64,000 nt of DNA from Lingula anatina (lineage: Eukaryota; Brachiopoda; Lingulata; Lingulida; Lingulidae), in contig NW_019775291.1 of the NCBI RefSeq assembly GCF_001039355.2, positions 712,862-776,861 of the forward strand. The letters run 5' to 3'. Below are positions 35,301 to 48,800 of this stretch, one piece after another; the first letter of the stretch is position 1; each line of letters starts with the position of its first letter. The translations under genes and the position numbers were made by a program. The notes beneath the pieces were generated by a model that was not told the origin of the DNA, did not search any database, and worked only from the letters and a program-made list of their open reading frames with translations.

Positions 35301-38300
35301 TGTATACCACGTACCGGGCACCTGTACTGTTATTAGGCACAGCAGGGACCTTAATCCGTGACGAGGCGTTCTTCGTCTGTGAAATAGCTCCTCCATATTT
35401 ATTGGCTTCTATGGAGACAGCCTTATAGAAAGACAGAGAGATGTACATGTATAGATATTCCCCAGACGAAAGGGGGTTGACTTCCAAACATGATGTACCT
35501 GAGAGGATATTTTGGCTCTTTTCATATGTAAAGACAAGAGGTAAAGTCAAGGCAATGTGTGCACGGAACAGCTATATATATATTGATTTCCTTCGGCCCA
35601 AATGTACATTTAGTGAACTGAACCTTCCTATGCATTTTAAATTTGTATTAAGGTAATTACATGTATAACCTTTTATTATAATCCAGGTACCGAAAATGAG
35701 TTTTTTCTGCATCTTATTATGCAATGATGCATATATCTTTGTGCTGATTTAGAAAAATGAAAAACCCCTCGAAAATATAAAATATCGGCGTTTATATTTT
35801 TTTCGTTGCAATGTATAAGCATAGGTAACTCAAAACTTTAATCGTCAGTTTAACACTTTTCTATTTTGAGGTGAGATAGCAAGCGATATAGGGCGTGACT
35901 TCAACCCCGAACAACATTTTATCACAAAAATTGGCAGAGTTGACCAGGAGAGTATAGGCTACAATCCCATGCCGTCATTTTGGTTTAAATGTTTTTGTTG
36001 TGGTGTTATGAGCCCCTAATTACAGATTTGCAATAAACAAAGGTATTATTTTGCTTTATCAACGATAAAATCTGAACTAAGACTTTAAAGAAAAATCGCT
36101 GGCAGGGTTTTCGAGTTCTAAATGGTGTCAATAAAACGGTGATCGTGGTTGCTAAGGTAAAAGAGAAATTTGAGAAACCTATTTTTCAGTTTTTACCCCA
36201 AAATCGCAATTATGACGTCAAAATAGAAAGGTGTTAAACTGACGATTAAAGCTTTGAGTTGCCTATGACATATGTATAAATGGCATATGCATAAATGTTA
36301 ATTTAGTCACTGAACACTGAAGGTTTATTAATTACCCAAAAGAATGAATGTAAGGCATTAAATAAGGAGTTTATGGTGAAGGGTGACAATATCCTTTAGT
36401 GAGCCTTCGTATGTATTTTAATGCGCCCTAAAATCGGGGCCTCCAGCACCTGGGCCATATCTTATGGGCATATATGGGACTCAGAGATTCACGACATCTA
36501 GTTCCTCCGTGTATTAATTATTTCGTGTGCACCTCTTGTCTTTACATACAAAAAGAGGCAAAACGCACGATGAGGACCTACCTTTTTAGGAGTTCACCCC
36601 CTTGGCACGTAAAAAGTTTATAATACAAAACCTGAGCAAAGCGCCCCCATAAATAATGCATAAATGATTTAACTTCAGTGGTCACAACTAGATAAAACAT
36701 AGAAACATTAACGTCGCGGTCGTTTGTGAACAGATTACATAATTTACATAATTCTTTACCTTTCTAGCATACAGCGTTTTAACTGCTTTGTAATCGTAAT
36801 GTCCAGAGATGTTGAACATATACATCCAGAGAAGTATTCCGCCTGCTGTCATGATCAGGAACCCTGTCAGGATATGTCGCGTTGCAGTAGCCATAATCGC
36901 TGGAAATATACATTCCAGATATACTGTTAGGAAAAAATTAAACGCAATAGTCCGTACACGGACTATTTTGAAGCGTACCCCCTGAGAGGCCAAGAGAATG
37001 CTCGTAAACTTGCAAACAATAGCGATGTGAACGTCCACATGGACAAGATATAGCTCATTCTATCCTACCACCACAGAGATGTGAACTATAATACAACATG
37101 TCTTACCCGCATTATACCTTGCTCTGAATCTTCTTTCATTTAAATTGTAGATGAACTCAAATCATTTGATTTATTCAGATGTTGCGTGTGGTTGGTTGCA
37201 TAATTAAAGGCATAACAAATGTTTATTTTGGCCAAAAATGGATTTTCCTGGGATAAAGGACAACTTGCCAATACTTACCAATAGTTAATGAATCCGTTCC
37301 CATATTGAAAGTTAGTCCCTGTTTTTTTCCTCTTAACAGATTATTAGTGTCTGTCGACGGCACGTAGTCCGATGGCAAGTACAAATACCAGTATAATTAC
37401 GATAACTGTGTGGAATATTTCAGTTCAAAAGGTTCAGACAGGTAAAAGACGTTTTTTTTTTTTTTAATTAACAACTCATGTTAATAATGTGAATAAAAAT
37501 GTGTAGTTAGCGGCAACGCCTGAACAGAAGATTTTGATATTTTGCACACGTGGCAGGTTTTACAGAGCGTACACGTACCGAATCAGTGTATCACAGCATT
37601 GTTATTCTATGCCAGCATGATGCGAAGAAGATAGCTATTGTCAGAAAAATCTTTGTTTCACAAAGAACTATACGCCATTGTCCTTATGATTAACTCAACG
37701 AAGGTAATCCTTGGCCACATGAATGAGGGGCAGATTGTCACGTCAAAAAACGTCTTTAATGCCCTTTTTATGTTTTTTGTCACGTCAAAAAACGTCTTTA
37801 ATGCCCTTTTTAAACGCCAGACTAGTTGAAGCATATCACCCTATACCAGACGACCTCGGTAGAATCCTCTGTGGACAGTACAACACCGCCTTTTATATAT
37901 GCGATGAGTTGGGAACCATTAACGTTTCCGAGTACAACACTGGAACCATATAGTTTTTATTTATGGGGTAAAAGTTCAACTCTATCGCCAAGGTGCTAAA
38001 TTAGAGCTCGCAGACATCCTGGAGAGGCATATGACGTAGCGTGTGCCGCTCATAGAGTGACTCTGGGTGGTGGGAGCATATGTATTTGGGGTGTTATTCA
38101 CGTTGGTGCCAAAAACCAATTGGTCGTCGATGGATACCTGAACCACGTCACATACAGGATTATTCTACATACCACCCACCTCCCATTAGCTAGAGGGCTT
38201 TCAAGAAACAATTTTAGAAGATAAAAATGTCCGTCCACGCAGAGCATTCGTATATGCAGATTACTTACAAACCAAGTTACTGGGCAGCTACTTGGGTCAT

Positions 38301-41300
38301 CAAGAACGTCATATCTGAACCCTGTACATAATATGTGGGTAATATGTGGATAATACTTATTATGTGGGTATTGCTTAATAGGCCTTTTGCAGCTAGATGA
38401 CTAAATGTTGACTTCTTTTGTTTACTGAAGAGCTTGTTGAAACTTCTGAAAGTGTCCTGTGTCAGCGCTAGCAAGTGTGTCATTCTTTACCTACTTTCTG
38501 GCACTTGTGTTATTCAGTGTAATTTCTGACCCGTTTTTTTTAAATGGTATCCATAAATTTCTCAGTAATTGATAAGTAAACCAGTATGCAATTTTGTTAT
38601 TGATCGCCAATGAATACAAAAAATACGTACAAATTGTCTTATGATACGCTGAATCTTTGCTTAATAATTGTTTCAACTCTTAACATTGTTGATAGTCACA
38701 CTCTCCTACTCCACATGCACAAAAACATTGAACCTTTCTCAGATACAATAGCAATTCACACTAATAACCTAAACATTGCTCTTTTTCTGACATGGTTGCT
38801 ATGGTCACTGCATTCATCGCACACTTGCATTAGGCGAGAGTGTGAAAAAAGCACTTATGAATGTGATAAAAATTCATGAGTAAATTTAAAAACTTGATAA
38901 GACTTTTAAATCTTAACGCTTTCCCGACTTTGTAATTCAGTTATAGACTTCTCGTGTATAAGCAATTTATTTCTTGTAAAAATTATCAGGGACAATGCAT
39001 TATTTTCCTGGCAAGGGGTGCCAGCCCTGTCTTAATAAATCGAAAAGTCGGGCTCAAACAAGTTGTTTTTACCAAAGTTTATTGGCGTCCCAGTGATAGA
39101 GGATATTGTTCTCTGTACTCGCATCCCTTCTATCGCACGTGCTGCAAGCTCGTGTCGTCTTAAACTTCTAACGGTTTATTTCGGTGTCAAGTTTCCACTC
39201 ACAATATTGTTGGTCTGTGCACGCGCCTGTGCTGTCAGGCCTATTTACGTTTCTATGATTATAATGACAAACAAGGCAAACGAATGTTATTCCAAACACC
39301 TCACCTTCAGCAGGTGATATAGCACTGCAGTGAATAGTACCGGTATTTTGTTTGTTTTTTTTCCTTCTGTCATCTCAAGAAAGCATTTCAGACTTTTCAT
39401 AATATCATAAATAGTTTTAAAAACATTTTTTATCATATCATAATTTTGAGCAATCTTTCAAATGTAAAGAAAAATGAATGTTAGATGAAAATATAGCTAA
39501 TTGCAATATGATAAATATTTATTTTTTTTTTCTTATTGACATCTCCTTGAAATGAAGAACTTCCTAGTACAAAGTAAACTGCGAAAGATACTATTGATAT
39601 TTTTCTGTCATGTTTCTGAACAATGTGTCCATGTATCCTCCAGGTTGTTTAAAGTCAGGTTTCTGAAGTTTCGTTATTGTTCCATTAAATGCTAATGCAT
39701 AAACATCTGTGAAGGGTTCCTTCATCATGGAGGCCTGCTGACCGTACCCACTTCTGCTATGAAGTAAAACGTCACACTGAGACAGGAGATGCCAGTCCAG
39801 AAGCGTCTTTTCCAGCAGGTGGCAGTTGTGTTCCCTCTGTGCCCTGGGGGCGTGATCAACATGACCAATAGCTCCTGTTGNTGTCAGTGGTCACAACTAG
39901 ATAAAACATAGAAACATTAACGTCGCGGTCGTTTGTGAACAGATTACATAATTTACATAATTCTTTACCTTTCTAGCATACAGCGTTTTAACTGCTTTGT
40001 AATCGTAATGTCCAGAGATGTTGAACATATACATCCAGAGAAGTATTCCGCCGGCTGTCATGATCAGGAACCCTGTCAGGATATGTCGCGTTGCAGTAGC
40101 CATAATCGCTGGAAATATACATTCCAGATATACTGTTAGGAAAAAATTAAACGCAATAGTCCGTACACGGACTATTTTGAAGCGTACCCCCTGAGAGGCC
40201 AAGAGAATGCTCGTAAACTTGCAAACAATAGCGATGTGAACGTCACGGGTCTATCCTTGGATTCTCAAATATCATTGGACGACCGCATGAAGTGATGACG
40301 TCATAACACAATTACACTAAAACACCGGCACATCTAAAGCAATGCTGAAGTGAAGACGAGAAAGTTACCATCCCAATCGGCTTTTTCCGTAATTGTTATC
40401 CCAAGTGAAATATATATTTTTCATAAGTAATTTGTATGAAGCGCATTAATATATATATAATTTTCTTAATTCATAAGGCTCTTCGGGGCACGCACTTTCA
40501 TTTTCCAAAAAAGACCATTCTTATAATAAGCTTTCTATATATAATGTTATGTTATATGTTGAATTTTAATTATTTTAAAACACGTAAATGAAAAATTGCT
40601 TTTGATGCATAATGTTATTACACGTGACTAAAGTGCACGTGTGTAAGACTTTAATTTGAACTTTGAAAGCTTATATAATGTAACATACATTTGTGTGCAA
40701 GGTGTTTAGATTTACGTACGGATAAAATTTAGTCCCAAAATATTACAGGTCCCTATACTCCCGTTCCCGATAGATACATAAAGGGAAAACTGAAAAAACG
40801 TCTTTTTAGATTTAAATACCGATAGATCCGATTTTTTACCACCGTCCTATAAATTTGCGTTCCTATAGATACGACGTCCTCATAAACCCACGATCTAGCG
40901 GTGCCTGGATCTAAAGATACGTGGGTTATAGGAAACTGTTGGTGGATCTATCGGCACGTAAATTTAACGAGACGTAAATCTATTGAGACGTGTATGTATA
41001 GAGACGTATCTATCGGGACGAATATTTTATTGGGACGTTTATCTATATGGCGGACCCCAGAGATTTCTCATGAAATGACGGTTTTACTTACATGATTTAC
41101 TCCTCCACATAATTACCATGTAGATTCAATTGAAATTTGTCTGAAAATTGGTTTCAGAGCTATTTCCGAAATCAATGATCTAAAGCCTTCCACATTTATT
41201 TTGTCAAAGTGGACAGTACAACACCGCCTTTTATATATGCGATGAGTTGGGAACCATTAACGTTTCCGAGTACAACACTGGAACCATATAGTTTTTATTT

Positions 41301-44300
41301 ATGGCGTAAAAGTTCAACTGTATCGCCAAGGTGCTAAATTAGAGCTCGCAGACATCCTGGAGAGGCATATGACGTAGTGTGTGCCGCTCATAGAGTGACT
41401 CTGGGTGGTGGGAGCATATGTATTTGGGGTGTTATTCACGTTGGTGCCAAAAACCAATTGGTCGTCGATGGATACCTGAACCACGTCAAATACAGGATTA
41501 TTCTACATACCACCCACCTCCCATTAGCTAGAGGGCTTTCAAGAAACAATTTTAGAAGATAAAAATGTCCGTCCACGCAGAGCATTCATATATGCAGATT
41601 ACTTACAAACCAAGTTACTGGGCAGCTACTTGGGTCATCAAGAACGTCATATCTGAACCCTGTACATAATATGTGGGTAATATGTGGATAATACTTATTA
41701 TGTGGGTATTACTTAATAGGCCTTTTGCAGCTAGATGACTAAATGTTGACTTCTTTTGTTTACTGAAGAGCTTGGTGAAACTTCTGAAATTGTCCTGTGT
41801 CAGCGCTAGCAAGTGTGTCATTCTTTACCTACTTTCTGGCACTTGTGTTATTCAGTGTAATTTCTGACCCGTTTTTTTAAATGGTATCCATAAATTTCTC
41901 AGTAATTGATAAGTATACCAGTATGCAATTTTGTTATTGATCGCCAATGAATACAAAAAATACGTACAAATTGTCTTATGATACGCTGAATCTTTGCTTA
42001 ATAATTGTTTCAACTCTTAACATCGTTGATAGTCACAAACTCTCCTACTCCACATGCACAAAAACATTGAACCTTTCTCAGATACACTAATAACCTAAAC
42101 ATTGCTCCTTTTCTGACATGGTTGCTATGGTCACTGCATTCATCGCACACTTGCATTAGGCGAGAGTGTGAAAAAAGCACTTATGAATGTGATAAAAATT
42201 CATGAGTAAATTTTAAAAACTTGATAAGACTTTTAAATACTAACGCTTTCTCGACTTTGTAATTCAGTTATAGACTTCTCTTGTATAAGCATTGTTAGTA
42301 GCCATAGTCAAACTGCGACTCGGTAATAAGGCAACTCGTTAAATCACCCGGACGTAAGTTATCCTCTCGAAAAAATGTTACGTCTCTCATTATATAACAA
42401 ACGAGTGTGGTTATGAGAATGCAATTTATTTCTTGTAATTATCAGGGACAATGCATTATTTTCCTGGCAAGGGGTGCCAACTCTGTCTTAATAAATCGAA
42501 AAGTCGGGCGCAAACAAGTTGTTTTTACCAAGGTTTATTGGCGTCCCAGTGAGAGAGGATATTTGTTGTCTGTACTCGCATCCCTTCTATCGCACGCGCT
42601 GCAAGCTCGTGTCGTCTTAAACTTCTAACCTTTCTCAGTCATTTCGGTGTCAAGTTTCCACTTACAATATTGTTGGTCTGTGCACGCGCCTGTGCTGTCA
42701 GGCCTATTTACGTTTCTATGATTATAATGACAAACAAGGCAAACGAATGTTATTCCAAACACCTCACCTTCAGCAGGTGATATAGCACTGCAGTGAATAG
42801 TACCGGTATTTTGTGTTATTTTTCCTTCTGTCATCTCAAGATAGCATTTCAGACTTTTCATAAAATCATAAATAGTTTTAAAAACATTTTTATTATATTA
42901 TAATTTTGAGCAATCTTTCAAATGTAAAGAAAAATGAATGTTAGATGAAAATATAGCGAATTGCAGTATGATAAATATTTATTTTTTTTTCTTATTGACA
43001 TCTCCTTGAAATGAAGAACTTCCTAGTACAAAGTAAACTGCGAAAGATACTATTGATATTTTTCTGTCATGTTTCTGAACAATGTGTCCATGTATCCTCC
43101 AGGTTGTTTAAAGTCAGGTTTCTGAAGTTTCGTTATCGTTCCATTAAATGCTAATGCATAAATATCTGTGAAGGGTTCCTTCATCATGGAGGCCTGCTGA
43201 CCGTACCCACTTCTGCTATGAAGTAAAACGTCACACTGAGTCAGGAGATGCCAGTCCAGAAGCGTCTTTTCCAGCAGGTGGCAGTTGTGTTCCCTCTGTG
43301 CCCTGGGGGCGTGATCAACATGACCAATAGCTCCTGCTGGGTCCACTATCACGCTGCCAAATATCTCTTTTGCTTCCTTGCGTATTTCCTCAGAGTCAGT
43401 CGTTACGAATATTTTATAGGACTGGAAACTGCTCGTAATATTTTTCAAAAATGCCCATGCATTCTTTTGTGTATTGTTCGCTTGGAATAGTTGTCGGAAT
43501 TGCAAACATGCTAATTTTGACTTTATAGTCGGTTTTGCTTCAGATAATATAACTTGGAATTTTTCACTGAAATAAGGTGTCATTTCGAAGATAGTGTCGT
43601 ATTGTCTTTTGAACGTCTTCTCAAAAGTAAACTCCTTAAAGCCGACCCCATATCTCTGCCTAATTGTTTTATGTAAATCTTTGTTATATCGAAACCCGGG
43701 GAACATGTCTCCGTTCGTGTGAAATCTCAGGACGTTTTCATGGAACGTGTCTGACAAGTTTTTGGTTTTCTGAATTTCTTGCAAGAAGCCGTTGTTGTCA
43801 ATCAAGTTAAAGCGTCTTGTTGTCATCCCTTTTCTCTGGGGAATGTTGTCAGCCCATCGTAGAGGCGGCCTGGGTTGTAAAAACTTACGTAAATCACAAG
43901 GCCAAGTGTGTTCTATGATGAATTGTCTCCCAGTGAGGACGGACCAGGCAAAGGTGGACATAATTCCACGGAGTCTGTCTCCCCAACCTCCACATAAGTG
44001 TCGACATTCATACACCACATACTGGTCGGCTGTACTGTTAGTTGGCACAGCAGGGACCTTAATCCGTGACGAGGCGTTCTTCGTCTGTGAAATAGCTCCT
44101 CCATATTTACTGGCTTCTATGGAGACAGCCTTATAGAAAGACAGAGAGATGTACATGTATAGATATTCCCCAGACGTAAGGGGGTGGACTTCCAAACAAG
44201 ATGTANNNNNNNNNNNNNNNNNNNNNNNNNNNNNNNNNNNNNNNNNNNNNNNNNNNNNNNNNNNNNNNNNNNNNNNNNNNNNNNNNNNNNNNNNNNNNNN

Positions 44301-45831
44301 NNNNNNNNNNNNNNNNNNNNNNNNNNNNNNNNNNNNNNNNNNNNNNNNNNNNNNNNNNNNNNNNNNNNNNNNNNNNNNNNNNNNNNNNNNNNNNNNNNNN
44401 NNNNNNNNNNNNNNNNNNNNNNNNNNNNNNNNNNNNNNNNNNNNNNNNNNNNNNNNNNNNNNNNNNNNNNNNNNNNNNNNNNNNNNNNNNNNNNNNNNNN
44501 NNNNNNNNNNNNNNNNNNNNNNNNNNNNNNNNNNNNNNNNNNNNNNNNNNNNNNNNNNNNNNNNNNNNNNNNNNNNNNNNNNNNNNNNNNNNNNNNNNNN
44601 NNNNNNNNNNNNNNNNNNNNNNNNNNNNNNNNNNNNNNNNNNNNNNNNNNNNNNNNNNNNNNNNNNNNNNNNNNNNNNNNNNNNNNNNNNNNNNNNNNNN
44701 NNNNNNNNNNNNNNNNNNNNNNNNNNNNNNNNNNNNNNNNNNNNNNNNNNNNNNNNNNNNNNNNNNNNNNNNNNNNNNNNNNNNNNNNNNNNNNNNNNNN
44801 NNNNNNNNNNNNNNNNNNNNNNNNNNNNNNNNNNNNNNNNNNNNNNNNNNNNNNNNNNNNNNNNNNTGGGTCCACTATCACGCTGCCAAATATCTCTTTT
44901 GCTTCCTTGCGTATTTCCTCAGAGTCAGTCGTTACGAATATTTTATAGGACTGGGAACTGCTCGTAATATTTTTCAAAAATGCCCATGCATTCTTTTGTG
45001 TATTGTTCGCTTGGAATAGTTGTCGGAATTGCAAACATGCTAATTTTGACTTTATAGTCGGTTTTGCTTCAGATAATATAACTTGGAATTTTTCACTGAA
45101 ATAAGGTGTCATTTCGAAGATAGTGTCGTATTGTCTTTTGAACGTCTTCTCAAAAGTAAACTCCTTAAAGCCGACCCCATATCTCTGCCTAATTGTTTTA
45201 TGTAAATCTTTGTTATATCGAAACCCGGGGAACATGTCTCCGTTCGTGTGAAATCTCAGGACGTTTTCATGGAACGTGTCTGACAAGTTTTTGGTTTTCT
45301 GAATTTCTTGCAAGAAGCCGTTGTTGTCAATCAAGTTAAAGCGTCTTGTTGTCATCCCTTTTCTCTGGGGAATGTTGTCAGCCCATCGTAGAGGCGGCCT
45401 GGGTTGTAAAAACTTACGTAAATCACAAGGCCAAGTGTGTTCTATGATGAATTGTCTCCCAGTGAGGACGGACCAGGCAAAGGTGGACATAATTCCACGG
45501 AGTCTGTCTCCCCAACCTCCACATAAGTGTCGACATTCATACACCACATACTGGTCGGCTGTACTGTTAGTTGGCACAGCAGGGACCTTAATCCGTGACG
45601 AGGCGTTCTTCGTCTGTGAAATAGCTCCTCCATATTTACTGGCTTCTATGGAGACAGCCTTATAGAAAGACAGAGAGATGTACATGTATAGATATTCCCC
45701 AGACGTAAGGGGGTGGACTTCCAAACAAGATGTATCTGAGAGGATATTTTGGCTCTTTTCATATGTAAAGACAAGAGGTAAAGTCAAGGCAATGTGTGCA
45801 CAGATGAACTATATACATACTGGTTTTCCTC

Positions 45832-45874
<43 letters not shown>

Positions 45875-48800
45875 TCAAATGTGCATTTAGCGAACTGAAT
45901 CTGCCTATACATTTGAATACACACATGCACCAAAATCGGGACAAGCAATAGCTCAACACCTGGTCATAACCTGTGGGCATATATGTGTCATAACCTGTGG
46001 GCATATATGGGACGAAGAGATCCAAGATATCTTGTTCCTCCGTGTATTTATTATTTTGTGGGCACCTCTTGTCTTTACGTAACAGATAGACCCCGAGTCA
46101 GCGAGGGTTATGTGGCAAACACGAGTGCGTAGCACGAGTGGATGTCATATAACCCTCGCTGACTCGGGGTCTATCTATTACATAAAGGCAAACGCCCGGT
46201 CATAACCTACCTATACTCATCGTACTTTGGGAGTTCACCCCCTTGACACGTAATAGTTTATAATACAAAACCTGGGCAAAGCAAACACATCGATTAGACA
46301 TGAATGATGTAATCGAAATGATGAGAACTACACAACATGTGGATACAATTATTTTGCGGTCGTTATAGTGAACAGACTACCTAATTCCTTAATTACCTGT
46401 TTCGCATACAGCGTTTTAACTGCTTTGTAATCGTAACGTCCCAAGACTTGGAACATATACATCCAGAGAAGTATTCCACCGGCTGTCACTACCAGGACCC
46501 CGGTCAGGATGTGCTTCCTTGCTGGCGCCATTTACGAGTGCTAACTGGTGCCTCGTGACTCTAAAACTACGGTACATCCCGGCCTGTGAATACTTCTCCG
46601 CTGGAGATATAGGTCCCTATGGACCAGTCATACTACCTGAGGCAAAGAGTAACATCTATCACCTGAAGTGACAACTATCGTGTAGTTTATTAGACGTCTT
46701 GAGACGAGATGACGAACGTGTACTTGCCAAGAGTTGAGATGGAGAAAAACATAAGCTATATACATGTAGGATCTAAGCACACCGAAGATAGGCTAACCAT
46801 TCCCATTTCTTAAAAATGATGTTGGACGTTCAGGACAGATATCTAAAATTATTTATGTTACATTGTTCTTATAAGTATTGTTTTCTTATTATTTTAAAGC
46901 GCCTAGATATAACTTTAGATGTTTTAGTTAATTGGTGCTGTTGAACAGTTTCAGTTGCAGTACCTTTTCAATAAACACTTGTATTCTCCTTGCTAAAAAA
47001 TTAATTACTCAGAAAGTAGAGGAAAGCAAAGGAGGGGGTACCTGAGCTACTGAAGTTACCAGCACACCTGAGAGGTGATAGGTTGTCATACCTGTCACAG
47101 CCCTCATTTCCCTGCTGAAGTCTGACTGGTCTGTAGAAGAAATGGTAAATTTTAGCTACTAATTTTCCTATAACTATTGACAGTGGTTACTTTGTTTTCT
47201 TATTGGAGTTGTTTTTAAAAGTTGAATATTGGGACGACAATAATTTATCTTATCAAAAGACACGATCTGCAGGGGTCACATGTTGAGTAGCCATATAATA
47301 CATTATAGCCTCTATGTGATATCGCTATTCGCAATACGCGATGCTTTCCAGTAACGGTGCCCAGGCCTCCGTTACTCGAAATCATCGCGAATTGCGACCG
47401 AGCGCAAGCGTCTCGATCCCATAACTAGGAATTTACTGGGCGATATCGCTTTAATATCGCAATGCGCGCTGCTTTCGAGTTATGGAGCCTAGGGTGTCCC
47501 AACATTCTCTTTCTCACCACTGCGCATTCCAAAGTTTGCTCATTATCATACGAAGTTATATGAGGCAGAGTTGTTCTGTCTTGTGAACATGAACACTGGA
47601 AGTAAACAACTCTGAACTCTGTTTAAAGAAAAGGGGTGCCTCCCTCGCTGTTTTTCACGTTTCATACATGTATATAACCTTAAATCAGTGAAAATATACA
47701 CGTACTAGTACACGTATGTTACTTTCACTTTGCTCTGGGTAAATTTCTACGCCTTTCTTTGGCTGTTTTTCACATTTTATACATGTATATAACCTTAAAT
47801 CAGTGAAAATATACACGTACTAGTACACGTATGTTACTTTCATTTTGCTCTGGGTAGATATCTACACCTTTCTTTGGCCAGTGTCATCCTTATAACTGCC
47901 CCCATGTCAAAGTGATGTTTGCCTCTCGGCTGACGCCTCGGGTCTGTCTGATATGGATACGCCCACTGGACACACCCACTGGACACACCCACTCCCTCAA
48001 GCTCAAAATGTGGTAGTTTAATTTTCAAACTCGCCCTAGCTCCATTCTAAATGTCCACTCGTGACCTCCATTCGGTCTGACTTTCAACAGAGCTGAAACC
48101 CATCCATTACTTTTATAGTGAATTCCATAAAATCTCTTAGTAGAATATCTTAAATTATTACTTAAGAGGCACAGGCGCCTACAAAGCCAGAAGACGTATC
48201 AGGTCATTGTCACTTAACACAACAAATGCCATCAAACTGTTTCAAATAGTATAACTTAAAGAAGTGACATAGGGTTTCGTTTTATTAGTCCTAGAAATGG
48301 TATTTGTCGCTTACTTCCTGAGCAATAGATATCTACGGCCGTTACCGCCAGTTCTCATTAGAATAATAATACTATTGTACGAAATATAATTACTACTAAA
48401 CTGCTTTTGGCAAACTTTAAAGAACTGTAGGAAAGGATACATACGCCAAGTTTACGGCCAGAAATTGCAGAAAATGCAGTTTTAGAGTTTATTTATTTAT
48501 TTATTCTATTTTTTATTTTTTGCAGACCGAGTGAATAATTTGGATTATACTTTGTCGCGTGGACTTAATTAATGTTTTAAAAAAATGGTTATAGTGATTC
48601 ATATGCGTTTCAGGAAATCTAAGCTGGCTTGTACGTATCTTTAAAAAATACCAGTATGTTGGTTAGCGCCTCGATCTTTACTCCAAAGTTTTCTGGTTCA
48701 TAACTGAACTGTAGTTGTTGCCATGATATAAACGTTTTCCTGTCGGCAGCAGTGAATATTATTACTGTAAAGGATGATTTACAATTGGCCCATTCCGCGT

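Noticed and set aside
37036-37953. Short frames with repeated T-S-K-N-V-F-N-A-L-F
   Set aside because: They reflect a 47-bp local tandem duplication near 37737-37815, not a protein repeat; no gene context.
44117-45787. A single long minus-strand frame across the N gap
   Set aside because: The frame exists only because Ns have no stops. The two flanks are the same part of the same exon, so they cannot be joined as one protein.
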